64,000 nucleotides of DNA, taken from positions 1,860,001 through 1,924,000 of the forward strand of contig NZ_CP100454.1 in the NCBI RefSeq assembly GCF_024228315.1. Direction: 5' to 3'. The translations under genes were made by a program, and so were the position numbers. The first letter of the stretch is position 1. Each line of letters starts with the position of its first letter. The notes beneath the pieces were generated by a model that saw nothing but the letters and a program-made list of their open reading frames with translations, made no database searches and was not told the DNA's origin. Below are positions 7,979-15,445 of this stretch, piece by piece. Origin of the DNA: Halomarina pelagica. Its GTDB lineage: Archaea; Halobacteriota; Halobacteria; Halobacteriales; Haloarculaceae.

Positions 7979-9877
7979 TCAGTTATCGTCGAAGCGCGCC
8001 TGGACGAACGGCTGGGCCTCCTCGACGTCCCCCAGTCGGGAGTCGCTGAGGAGGACGGCCTCCGTCTCTTCGAGCGGGACCGAGAGGCTCATCTCCTTGG
8101 TGCGCCCGTAGCGCCCCTTGCTCACCACCACGGCGTTGACGATGCCGAGCATGTCGAGTTCGCTGATGAGGTCGGTGACGCGCCGCTGGGTGAGCACGTC
8201 CATGTCGATCTCCGCGCAGAGGCGCTTGTAGATGTTGAACACCTCGCCGGTGTTGATGTTGTGGACGCCGTTTCGTTCGAGCAGGATGACGGCGTAGAGG
8301 ACGAGTTTCGACTGTGTGGGCAGGGTGCGGACCACCTCGACCACGCGGTCGAGTTCGATCTTCTCCTGGGCGCGCCGGACGTGCGCCTCGTTGATGCGCT
8401 CCGTGCGGTCGCGCTCGGCGAGTTCGCCAGCCGTGCGCAGGAGGTCGAGCGCGCGCCGCGCGTCGCCGTGTTCCTGCGCGGCGAACGCCGCACAGAGCGG
8501 GATGACGTCCTCCGAGAGCGCGTCGTCCTTGAACGCGACGTCGGCGCGCGCCTGGAGGATGTCGCGGAGCTGATTGGCGTCGTAGGGCGGGAAGACGATC
8601 TCCTCCTCCCCGAGGCTCGACTTGACGCGCGGGTCGAGGAAGTCGGTGAACTTCAGGTCGTTGGAGATGCCCATGATAGAAACTCGCGAGTTCTGGAGTT
8701 CGGAGTTCATCCGCGAGAGGTTGTAAAGCGTGTCGTCCCCGCTCTTCTCGACGAGCTTGTCGATCTCGTCGAGCATGATGACGACGACGCGCTCCTGGTA
8801 GTCGACCGCCTCGAAGAACGTCGAGTAGACCCGGTCGGTCGGCCAGCCGGTCATCGGGACCGGCTCGAACTCCTCGCGGTCGGCTTCGAGTTTCTCTACG
8901 CGCGCGCGGAGAGTGTCGAGATCAGGGAAGTCCGTTCCCTCGAGGGTCGCCTCGCCGTCCTCCACGCGATCGCGGAGATCGACGAGCCGTTCGAGGTGCG
9001 CGTCGATCCGCTCTCTGTTCTCGTCGATGAACTTGTTCGCGAGCTGCGCGAGCACGCGATACTGCGTGTCCGTCACCTCGCAGTTGATGTACTGCACCTC
9101 GCAGGGCACCTCGTACTTCTGGGAGGTGGTCTCCAGCTCCTCGCTGACGAACTTCGCGCTCGCGGTCTTGCCCGTCCCCGTCTTCCCGTAGATGAGGATG
9201 TTCGAGGGCGTCTCACCCCGTAACGCGGTGACGAGGATCGTCGCCATGTTGTTGATCTGCTCTTCCCGGTGCGGGAGGCGTCGAGGCGTGTAAGAGGGCC
9301 TGAGCACCTCCTTGTTCTCGAAGATCGGCTCGCCGCTCAACAGGTCGTCGAACAGTCCCGGCGAGGCCTCGTCCGCGTCGTCCGCGAGCCCGCGGTCGGA
9401 GAAGGCCCCACCCGTACCGGAGAACGAGAACGAGTCACCCGTGGCCACCCCCCCGCTCGCGGGAGACGTCGAGCCACTCGAACCGTCGGCATCGTCGTTC
9501 GAACCGTCGACGTCCTCGTCCGGCGTCGGCCTGTCGTCGGTCGCCCGCCCGTCGTCGGTCGTCGGCCTGTCGTCGGTCGACGTCTCTCTCGCGGTCGCGT
9601 CCGTCGAAGTCGCGTCCGTCGAAGTCGCGTCCGGTAGAGTAGCTTCGGGTGGAGTCGCCCCTGTCGACGGCGTGTCCGCTGACGGCGCGTCCGCTGACGG
9701 CGTGCCTGCCGACGGAGTCGTCGAGTTCGCCTCCGTCGAGTCTGCTCCCTCGTCGCCGTCGCCGGCGGTTCCGTCCGGTGAACCGTCGGTCTCGGCCGAC
9801 GCGGATACGTCGTCAGTGGCGGATCGCCCGTCGTCGGAGGCACTCGATCGTGATCCGTCCGGGTCTTCGTCGGTCAT
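7979..9877 (-). CDS. orc1: Orc1/Cdc6 replication initiator
   Basis: 632 residues. Orc1/Cdc6 proteins bind ORB elements and load MCM at the origin. The AAA+ core starts near residue 185 (PIFENKEVLRPSYTPRRLPHRE); Walker A is GKTGTGKT (231-238), Walker B is VIMLDEID (367-373), and a sensor-1 phrase GISNDLKFTD follows. A C-terminal winged-helix domain covers about 510-632. Residues 1-170 are a low-complexity acidic Ser/Thr/Asp extension with the repeated phrase STDAT; this is much longer than in most haloarchaeal Orc1 proteins I recall. A further segment at about 285-345 is a charged insertion. The ATG at 9877 is the first in-frame start and lies after a promoter that overlaps an ORB. Location beside the inverted ORB pair and oapABC marks this as the oriC1-type initiator. 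Confidence 0.94.
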   Translation of the reverse strand: MTDEDPDGSRSSASDDGRSATDDVSASAETDGSPDGTAGDGDEGADSTEANSTTPSAGTPSADAPSADTPSTGATPPEATLPDATSTDATSTDATARETSTDDRPTTDDGRATDDRPTPDEDVDGSNDDADGSSGSTSPASGGVATGDSFSFSGTGGAFSDRGLADDADEASPGLFDDLLSGEPIFENKEVLRPSYTPRRLPHREEQINNMATILVTALRGETPSNILIYGKTGTGKTASAKFVSEELETTSQKYEVPCEVQYINCEVTDTQYRVLAQLANKFIDENRERIDAHLERLVDLRDRVEDGEATLEGTDFPDLDTLRARVEKLEADREEFEPVPMTGWPTDRVYSTFFEAVDYQERVVVIMLDEIDKLVEKSGDDTLYNLSRMNSELQNSRVSIMGISNDLKFTDFLDPRVKSSLGEEEIVFPPYDANQLRDILQARADVAFKDDALSEDVIPLCAAFAAQEHGDARRALDLLRTAGELAERDRTERINEAHVRRAQEKIELDRVVEVVRTLPTQSKLVLYAVILLERNGVHNINTGEVFNIYKRLCAEIDMDVLTQRRVTDLISELDMLGIVNAVVVSKGRYGRTKEMSLSVPLEETEAVLLSDSRLGDVEEAQPFVQARFDDN

Positions 9878-9900
9878 GTGTCGTGCTCCCTCTTCTCGAA

Positions 9901-9928
9901 CGACCCCCTCGTTTCAGGTGGAGTCACA
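9901..9928 (-). other. ORB-like origin recognition box D (orc1 5' region)
   Basis: Minus-strand ACTCCACCTGAAACGAGGGG with GTCG following keeps the ORB core and G-run. It lies 24-51 bases upstream of the orc1 ATG, about where transcription should start. Confidence 0.6.
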
Positions 9929-9949
9929 CCTGCGCATTGCCTCAATCGG

Positions 9950-9959
9950 TCGAATATGA
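9950..9959 (-). promoter_or_regulatory. TATA-like box of orc1
   Basis: Minus-strand CATATTCG lies about 75-80 bases before the orc1 ATG, which would put the transcription start near 9925-9930, directly at ORB D. Confidence 0.4.
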
Positions 9960-10185
9960 GCCCGTCACGACCGTTCACGCAAATGGCGGGTAGGGAATGC
10001 GTCCAGTTGATGCAGGAGAACACGTGGAGGAGATTGTAATTAAGCATTGTGATCCCGTCCGATCGAGTGAGAGAGTTCGACGGAGGCGCTTCGCGCACGG
10101 TCGAATGACCACCTTGGTCGGTAGATCTTCCTCTGTCGGTAGATCTCCCCGATCGGTATTTCAGGACTCCCCGGTCGGGATGAGT

Positions 10186-10287
10186 GATGAGGACGAACGA
10201 GTGACGAGGCTAAACGAGCGGCGAGGCTAAACGAGCGGCGAGACTAAACGAGTGGCGAGGTTAAACGGGCGACGAGGCAACACGAGA
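10186..10287. repeat. Six-unit 17-bp iteron-like direct repeat array
   Basis: Six contiguous 17-bp units with consensus GRCGAGGCTAAACGAGC run from 10186 to 10287 (units at 10186, 10203, 10220, 10237, 10254, 10271). Units diverge gradually towards both ends. The array is in the gene-free origin region between orc1 and the AT-rich core. The motif is unlike the ORB. Confidence 0.8.
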
Positions 10288-10450
10288 GGCGAATCCATCC
10301 GGACGGGGAGAGCGACCGACGGAGACGTGGGGACGTACCGACGGAGACGTGGAGGCGTTCGCGGGGTGGAGCGGCATTTACGCGCTGGTGTACTCTTGGA
10401 GAACCTGACCCGCACGCTGTCCGCACAGACCCGGGATCCGTCCTCCTCGT

Positions 10451-10515
10451 GATCCGGAGTCCACGTGATCCGGAGTCCACGTGATATAGAGTCTCACGTA
10501 ATACAGAGTCCACGC
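10451..10515. repeat. Four-unit 16-17-bp direct repeat in the origin region
   Basis: Units GATCCGGAGTCCACGT at 10451 and 10467 are followed by diverged copies at 10483 (one base longer) and 10500. Shorter duplications also lie nearby (CGGTAGATCT at 10120-10150; CCGACGGAGACGTGG at 10316-10353). Confidence 0.7.
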
Positions 10516-10805
10516 GAACCGAACCCTCCCCGGTGAGTCGACTCGCCGGTCGCGGCGAGCGCCGGTGAAGACCGCCGGAGTGCCGCCACCGTCGCGAAAC
10601 GGTCTACTAGGGCCCTCGGTAGCCTAGAAGACGCTAGAGGTGTATTCGAAAGATTGGGGTAACCTTCTTCGGATACGAGTGACAGCGTCATTTCGTGTGG
10701 AGCGGACCGGAGAGGAATCGTACTGGAGAGAACCGACGGTATCGTCCCTTTATCGCCGTTTGGTGGGAGAATCGTCGATGGGGAGAGCGGTCGGGAAACG
10801 GTGAA

Positions 10806-11108
10806 ACCCCCCATCCCCTTCGTTTCGAGTCGAACGTGAGCGAGAGAGGGAGGGGGGTAGCGAGAGCCGCGATCGTCCCTAGACGAGGAAACACTTATTA
10901 CAATAAAGAACAAACAGTATCCGCACTGCGAACAAAAGCGTTATTCGTTGTTGGTTTACTAGAATTAGAGAGTGAATCTAGAGAGACGTTTCTAGTCCTA
11001 GTGAGTTTAACGTCTCGTTTAGTCCGTCGTTCTGACGAATCCACCCGATCCGCCGACCCCCTCCCCACCCTCGCGGGCCGCTCCAGTGGAAACGAAGGGG
11101 TGGGGGTC
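10806..11108. other. Replication origin core (oriC1 type): inverted ORBs flanking an AT-rich unwinding region
   Basis: Box E on the minus strand (10806-10835) reads CTCGAAACGAAGGGGATGGG and box F on the plus strand (11081-11108) reads CTCCAGTGGAAACGAAGGGG followed by TGGGGGTC; each has the extra G-string seen in haloarchaeal ORBs. Between them, 10880-11035 is strikingly AT-rich for this genome (for example ACACTTATTACAATAAAGAA), the likely DNA unwinding element. The arrangement (inverted ORBs, AT-rich middle, orc1 on one side, oapABC on the other) is the described haloarchaeal oriC1 plan. Origin activity itself is inferred. Confidence 0.87.
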
Positions 11109-11280
11109 TTCGTACCACCGTCTGTCTCGTGGTATCATGCCTCTCGTAGTACGGAGCGTCGCACGACGGTGAACGCGTCACCACGGGAGTCGTCGCGTTG
11201 GGAGTCGTCGCTCTTCTATCACGTCCACGGGCAGCTGACCGCGTCACTCGGATACGTCCCACTCCCTCCCACGTCTCCGC

Positions 11281-11370
11281 CTTCCTCTTTCTCACTCTCC
11301 CCTTCACCCCCCTCTTGACCTCCCCTCTTGACCTCCCCTCTTCACCTCTCCTCTTCTCCGCTGTTCCCGC
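11281..11370 (+). repeat. Polypyrimidine tract with 13-bp repeats upstream of oapA
   Basis: About 90 bases are almost only C and T on the plus strand and include three near-copies of CCCCTCTTGACCT. A strand-asymmetric tract like this can form triplex DNA; no gene is seen here. The oapA promoter (CCTTAAGTAC at about 11461-11470) lies downstream. Confidence 0.65.
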
Positions 11371-11532
11371 TCGGCCACTCCTGCTCGGCGGATTCCGTTC
11401 CCGCTCCGTCGTTCCGCCGGTCCCTCCGACTCCCAAACTCTTGACAGGTGTCTGACGCACCCTTAAGTACATCGGGTCTGGTATACCGGGTAGACGCGCC
11501 CCCGTGTGGGGTCGTGGGAGGACACAATACGG

Positions 11533-12180
11533 ATGGGACTGCTCACCGACCTCAGGGATAGCATCTCGCGAGCCACCTCTCGACTCTTCGCGGGACCGGG
11601 ACAGGAACCGAAACGCATCGGCATCTACGGTCCGCCGAACGCCGGTAAAACCACGTTAGCAAACCGCATAGCTCGCGACTGGACCGGGGACGCCGTCGGT
11701 CCGGAGAGTCACGTTCCACACGAAACGCGCCGCGCCCGGCGCAAGGAGAACGTCGAGATCAAGCGCAACGGCAAGACCGTCACGATCGACATCGTCGACA
11801 CGCCGGGCGTGACGACGAAGGTCGACTACAAGGAGTTCCTCGAACACGACATGGAGAAGGAGGACGCCGTCCGCCGGTCACGGGAGGCCACCGAGGGCGT
11901 CGCGGAGGCCATGCACTGGCTCCGGGAGGACGTCGACGGCGTCATCTACGTGCTCGACAGCGCCGAGGACCCGTTCACGCAGGTCAATACGATGCTCATC
12001 GGTATCATCGAGAGCCGCGACCTGCCCGTGCTCATCTTCGCGAACAAGATCGATCTGGAGGAGTCGAGCGTCCAGCGCATCTCGAACGCCTTCCCACAGC
12101 ACGAGACCGTCCCGCTGTCGGCGCTCGAGGGCGACAACATGGACGAGGTCTACGACAAAATCGCGGAGTACTTCGCCTGA
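11533..12180 (+). CDS. oapA: Era-like GTPase, origin-associated protein A
   Basis: 215 residues. It is a small G protein of the Era/TrmE-like group that is conserved beside haloarchaeal oriC1; its cellular role is not established. The G1 P-loop is GPPNAGKTT (33-41), G3 is DTPG (89-92), G4 is NKID (171-174) and G5 is SAL (196-198). Residues 1-25 form an amphipathic helix (LTDLRDSISRATSRLF). I chose the ATG at 11533 (MGLLTDLRD) rather than the GTG-like starts upstream because conserved homologues start there and a TATA-like CCTTAAGTAC precedes it. It is the first gene of a tight oapA-oapB-oapC operon (4 bp, then a 1-base overlap). Confidence 0.88.
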   Translation: MGLLTDLRDSISRATSRLFAGPGQEPKRIGIYGPPNAGKTTLANRIARDWTGDAVGPESHVPHETRRARRKENVEIKRNGKTVTIDIVDTPGVTTKVDYKEFLEHDMEKEDAVRRSREATEGVAEAMHWLREDVDGVIYVLDSAEDPFTQVNTMLIGIIESRDLPVLIFANKIDLEESSVQRISNAFPQHETVPLSALEGDNMDEVYDKIAEYFA

Positions 12181-12184
12181 TACC

Positions 12185-12577
12185 ATGCCCGAATACACCA
12201 CCTCCGACGGCGAAGGCGTCCAGATCGACCTCATCAGCGGCGAGCGGATGTCGAAGCTCCGCACCATGGAGAAGATCCGACTCATCCTCGACGGCGTCCA
12301 CAAGGGGAACATCGTCATCCTCGAGGACGGGCTCTCGCCGGACGAGGAGTCGAAGCTCATCGAGGTGACGATGAGCGAGATCAGTCCCGACGAGTTCACC
12401 GGCATCGAGATCGAGACCTATCCGCGACCGAGCGGCAACGACAGCGGCTTCTTCGGACGGCTGATGGGGCGCGGCTCCGACGGCGGGAACAAGCTGACCG
12501 TCATCGGTCCGGCGAACCGCATCGAGACGCTCCACAAGGACGAGAACCTCATCAGCGCGCTCGTCACCCGGAAATAA
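12185..12577 (+). CDS. oapB: DUF2073 protein, origin-associated protein B
   Basis: 130 residues of the archaeal DUF2073 family. The conserved core reads IDLISGERMSKLRTMEKIRLILDGVHKGNIVILE, then a helix and strand block ending LTVIGPANRIETLHKDENLISALV. No enzymatic motif is visible. It begins 4 bases after the oapA stop, and its stop overlaps the oapC start (TAATG), so the three are almost certainly co-transcribed and translationally coupled. Linkage to oriC1 suggests a role in replication or in coupling replication to another process; that is inference only. Length is normal for the family. Confidence 0.87.
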   Translation: MPEYTTSDGEGVQIDLISGERMSKLRTMEKIRLILDGVHKGNIVILEDGLSPDEESKLIEVTMSEISPDEFTGIEIETYPRPSGNDSGFFGRLMGRGSDGGNKLTVIGPANRIETLHKDENLISALVTRK

Positions 12578-13398
12578 TGCCCCACCAGTGTACCGACTGC
12601 GGCCACGTGTTCGCCGACGGGTCGAAGGAGATGCTGTCGGGCTGCCCCGAGTGCGGCGGGACGAAGTTCCAGTTCCACCCGAAGGGGAGCCCCGTCTCCG
12701 AGACGCCGTCGGACGCGACGCCGCCCGAACCGGAGGCGGGTGGCGTCGCGGAGACGGTCGGACGCGCGACCACGACCGTCCGCGGCTGGGTGCACGGACG
12801 GGACGCGCCCGACGCCTCCGGTTCGCTCGATCCCTCCGACCCGCATGGCCCCTCCGACACGTCCGGTACCTCCGACGCATCCGGTACCTCCGACGCATCC
12901 GGTACCTCCGACGCATCCGGTACCTCCGACGCATCCGACGCGTCCGACGCACCCGTGTCCTCCGGCGGCCTCCCCGACCCGGATGCCCCCAGCGCCCCCT
13001 CGTCTTCGACTGGAACGGCCGACCAGTCAGAAGCGGGTAACCTCCCGAATTCGGTCGTGGAGGACGCGGCTCAGGCCTCCGCCCGTCGAGAGATCGCATC
13101 GCCGGAGGAACTCCCCGACCCCGGTCGCGACGCCGGTCCGCACGCGCGGGACGTCGACGCCGAACCGCCGAACGAGGGCCGCGTGGTGCGCGAACCCACC
13201 GGCGAGCGCCCCGACCTCTCCGAACTCCGGGAGGAACTCAACGAGCAGTTCGAGAGCATCAAGATCCTCGAACCCGGGCAGTACGAACTCAACCTCATGG
13301 AACTGTACGACCGCGACGAGTACATCATCGCCCTCCAGGAGAACGGACGGTACGTCATCCAGATGCCCGAGAACTGGATCGGTCGGGACGACGAGTGA
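12577..13398 (+). CDS. oapC: OapC/ArvC-type zinc-ribbon protein with repeat-expanded linker
   Basis: 273 residues. An N-terminal zinc ribbon uses Cys5, Cys8, Cys23 and Cys26 (CTDC...CPEC). Residues about 35-205 are a variable acidic Ser/Thr/Pro/Asp linker, including four copies of TSDASG encoded by an 18-bp tandem repeat (unit GGTACCTCCGACGCATCC) at about 12866-12937. The C-terminal ~65 residues are the conserved domain (SELREELNEQFESIKILEPGQYELNLMELY), ending WIGRDDE. The ribbon suggests nucleic-acid or protein binding. It overlaps the oapB stop by one base. An ORB-like box follows 45 bases after its stop. Confidence 0.87.
   Translation: MPHQCTDCGHVFADGSKEMLSGCPECGGTKFQFHPKGSPVSETPSDATPPEPEAGGVAETVGRATTTVRGWVHGRDAPDASGSLDPSDPHGPSDTSGTSDASGTSDASGTSDASGTSDASDASDAPVSSGGLPDPDAPSAPSSSTGTADQSEAGNLPNSVVEDAAQASARREIASPEELPDPGRDAGPHARDVDAEPPNEGRVVREPTGERPDLSELREELNEQFESIKILEPGQYELNLMELYDRDEYIIALQENGRYVIQMPENWIGRDDE
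12866..12937 (+). repeat. 18-bp tandem repeat inside oapC
   Basis: Four in-frame copies of GGTACCTCCGACGCATCC encode a Gly-Thr-Ser-Asp-Ala-Ser repeat in the oapC linker. The near-identity of the copies implies recent expansion. Confidence 0.85.
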
Positions 13399-13442
13399 GG
13401 GCGTCCGGACGCCTGAAGGGCTATCCCACCGCAGTACGTCGA

Positions 13443-13467
13443 TTTTCCAGTGGAAACGAAGGGGTTT
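13443..13467 (+). other. ORB-like origin recognition box G (downstream of oapC)
   Basis: TTTTCCAGTGGAAACGAAGG continuing GGTTTTTC is one of the best matches to the ORB in the window. It lies 2.3 kb from box F, beyond the oap operon. The trailing T-run could also help terminate oapC transcription. Confidence 0.65.
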
Positions 13468-13565
13468 TTCAGAACGCGAAACCGCAACCTTCTTCCGTCT
13501 TTCGTCGCCCGGTCGCCCGGGCGTAACCCAACAGAACTTAATCGTCCGTGTACGAACCGGGAGGT

Positions 13566-13652
13566 ATGAGTGACGCAACCAAGATCGTGCTCGGGACTGT
13601 CCTCGTCTCGGGGCTGCTGGCGTTCGTGTCGGTCCTGACGCTCGTCCTGTGA
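13566..13652 (+). CDS. 28-residue single-helix membrane peptide
   Basis: The frame encodes MSDATKIVLGTVLVSGLL followed by AFVSVLTLVL and a TGA stop at 13650. The sequence is a short hydrophilic head and one membrane helix. It follows a TATA-like box (CAGAACTTAATCG, about 13530-13543) at leaderless distance from the ATG, which argues it is expressed. It lies just after oapC and before a hypothetical gene in the same direction. I do not know the function; small one-helix proteins of this kind are common in haloarchaea and easily missed. Confidence 0.6.
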   Translation: MSDATKIVLGTVLVSGLLAFVSVLTLVL

Positions 13653-13676
13653 CGCTGATTCAACACCTACCAAGCG

Positions 13677-14525
13677 ATGTTCTCTCGACGTGACCTGCCC
13701 GACGATCTCGCGTCGGTCCGCGAGACGCACGTCCCGGGCGCGCTCGTCCTCGATTGCGAGGCCGACTTCGAGACCCTCCCGCCCGCGCAGGCGGAGGAAC
13801 TCGGCCTCCTCGTCGATTCGCTCGACCCGGTGAGCTATCCGGAGGAGTGGCTCCCGCCGGACGCGCCGGCCCAGCTGCGCGCCTACGCCGGTCGGGACTT
13901 CACGGTCGGGATGCCCGGCGACGGCGGCGTGACGTGGACGCGCCAGACCGCCCCGCCGACCGTCCTCGTGAAGGCCCGAACGGAGGGATCGCCCGGGGAC
14001 TTCGTGGACTTCCTCGTCGGCGAGGCGCTGGTCGAGGCGGGACTCGGCCTCCCGGAACACTTCCTCGGGTTCTTCGAGGAGCGGTACCGGGAGTTCGCCG
14101 CCGCCGTCGATCCCTCCGGCGCGAGCGCTCCCGCCGATGCGACCGCTTCCGACGCTTCGTCCGGTCGCACCGCCGGTCTCTCCCCCGCGGACACCTACCA
14201 GCTCGCGGTCGCCCTCTACGACGCCTACCTCGGGCTTCACACCCGCGAGGCGTTCCGCGGCTGGGCGTCCGACCGCCCGCGCCTCCACGCGGCGTGGGCG
14301 GACGCCGGCCAGCGACTCCAGCCTCGCCTCTCCGGGCTCTCCCGGGAAGTGGCGACCGATCGCACCGACTTCGCCACCGCCGCGGAACTCGCCTGCGCCG
14401 GCCTCAAGCACGACCTCGACCTGCCGACGCCGTTCGGCGCGCTCGACACGGAGGCGTACCGCGAGTACGGGGCGGACTACGCCGTCACGTGGGCGCGAAA
14501 GACGTTCGAGAAACTGCGCGAATGA
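13677..14525 (+). CDS. Conserved haloarchaeal hypothetical protein
   Basis: 282 residues, soluble and acidic (MFSRRDLPDDLASVRETHVPGALVLDCEAD). The middle has FVDFLVGEALVEAGLGLPEHFLGFFEERYREFAAAVDP and the C-terminus has AYREYGADYAVTWARKTFEKLRE, with a short Ser/Ala/Asp-rich insertion near 145-162. It looks alpha-helical. I do not recognise a catalytic motif or a named family with confidence (it may be one of the haloarchaea-only DUFs). It starts 24 bp after the small membrane peptide gene, so the two may be one transcript. Confidence 0.75.
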   Translation: MFSRRDLPDDLASVRETHVPGALVLDCEADFETLPPAQAEELGLLVDSLDPVSYPEEWLPPDAPAQLRAYAGRDFTVGMPGDGGVTWTRQTAPPTVLVKARTEGSPGDFVDFLVGEALVEAGLGLPEHFLGFFEERYREFAAAVDPSGASAPADATASDASSGRTAGLSPADTYQLAVALYDAYLGLHTREAFRGWASDRPRLHAAWADAGQRLQPRLSGLSREVATDRTDFATAAELACAGLKHDLDLPTPFGALDTEAYREYGADYAVTWARKTFEKLRE

Positions 14526-14531
14526 GGGCGC

Positions 14532-14581
14532 AAGCCCGGGCGACTTCGCTCGGGTAAGCCCGGACGACTTCGCTCGGGCGT
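14532..14581. repeat. Tandem duplicated small hairpin
   Basis: AAGCCCGGGCGACTTCGCTC and AAGCCCGGACGACTTCGCTC follow each other; each copy can form a CGAGCGAAGTCG-type hairpin. Position directly after the preceding stop codon suggests transcription termination. Confidence 0.6.
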
Positions 14582-14642
14582 TGTGCGGTCCTGTCGCACA
14601 TCCACCGCTGTTTTCTTACGTCCCGCGGACCTATCGCCGGTG

Positions 14643-14921
14643 ATGGCGAACCTCGAACTCTACGAACTCGAAGGCTGCCCGTACTGCGCGAAGGTCAAGC
14701 GCAAGCTCGACGAACTCGGACTCGAGTACGAATCGCACATGGTCCCGCGGTCGCACGCCGAGCGCACCGAGGTTGAGGAAGTGAGCGGACAGACCGGCGT
14801 TCCGGTCCTCGTCGACGAGGAGCACGGCGTCGAGGGGATGGCCGAGTCCGACGACATCGTGGCGTACCTCGAGGAGACCTACGGCCAGGGCGCGGACGGG
14901 GACGCGAGCGCGAGCGCCTGA
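14643..14921 (+). CDS. Glutaredoxin-like thiol protein
   Basis: 92 residues with a thioredoxin fold. The active-site motif is CPYC (Cys12-Cys15) after the first strand LELYEL, and the cis-proline element GVPVLVDEEHGVEGMAESDDIVAYLEE follows, as in glutaredoxins and GST N-terminal domains. It should act in thiol-disulfide exchange in the cytoplasm. The ATG at 14643 starts directly at the conserved first strand. A pair of near-identical 22-24 bp repeats with the hairpin CCCGGGCGACTTCGCTCGGG lies at 14532-14581 just upstream, between the previous gene's stop and this promoter. Confidence 0.85.
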   Translation: MANLELYELEGCPYCAKVKRKLDELGLEYESHMVPRSHAERTEVEEVSGQTGVPVLVDEEHGVEGMAESDDIVAYLEETYGQGADGDASASA

Positions 14922-15040
14922 ATCGAACGAACGCCCCGCATCGACCGTTCGAACGCCCAACGCCGATCGTTCTCCGACCGAATCCGGCTCCGTCCTTCGC
15001 GGGAATACGGGATCCCCTCGTGAGCTACGGCGTCGCCGCC

Positions 15041-15109
15041 TCGTAGCTCACTCGGAGGTACGGTCGTAGCTCACTCGGAGGTACGGTCGTAGCTCATCCG
15101 GAGATACGG
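15041..15109. repeat. Three 23-bp tandem repeats overlapping a gene 3' end
   Basis: Units TCGTAGCTCACTCGGAGGTA-CGG start at 15041 and 15064, and a diverged copy starts at 15087. The stop codon of the minus-strand gene lies within the second unit, so the gene's last codons and stop are repeated downstream of it. Confidence 0.85.
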
Positions 15110-15445
15110 CCGGAGGGCGTAGGCGTCCGCCGCACCGACCGGGACGGTCACCCAGTCCTCGACGCGGCGGCCGTGCACCTCGAACGACGCGACGGGGTGG
15201 CGCACCCGGAGGTGTTCGCGCTCCTCCGTCGAGAGTCGCGTCAGGACGATCCCCCGATTCGAGACGAGCGCGAAGGGTTCCCCATCGACGTAGTAGGACG
15301 GACAGTCGAAGGTGACGGCGCGCTCGACGCCCGGCCACGGGAGGACGGTTCGTTCGACCGCGTCGCGAAGCGGGCCCTTCGCCCGCTCGTCGAAGTACCC
15401 ACCCGCGGCGTGACCGCTTGCACCGTAGCTACTCGATGTCGTCAT
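15071..15445 (-). CDS. Conserved protein, YjbR/TfoX-N-like fold suspected
   Basis: 124 residues from MTTSSSYGASGHAAGGYFDERAKG. The core PWPGVERAVTFDCPSYYVDGEPFALVSNRGIVLTRLS has the beta-rich look of TfoX N-terminal or YjbR-type proteins (small folds that often bind nucleic acids), but I cannot place it surely. No membrane segment is present. The ATG at 15445 was preferred because the longer frame upstream encodes repetitive, unlikely residues. The gene ends in the phrase RMSYDRTSE, which is duplicated downstream by a 23-bp tandem repeat. Function unknown. Confidence 0.6.
   Translation of the reverse strand: MTTSSSYGASGHAAGGYFDERAKGPLRDAVERTVLPWPGVERAVTFDCPSYYVDGEPFALVSNRGIVLTRLSTEEREHLRVRHPVASFEVHGRRVEDWVTVPVGAADAYALRPYLRMSYDRTSE

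Noticed and set aside
10695-11318. Plus-strand frame of 207 codons across the origin core
   Set aside because: It crosses ORBs and the AT-rich core, has Ser/Arg/Pro-rich composition and no recognised domain.
12994-13017. ORB-like CCCCTCGTCTTCGACTGGAAC in oapC
   Set aside because: It has an extra base in the core relative to all other boxes, and it encodes part of the oapC linker; likely chance.
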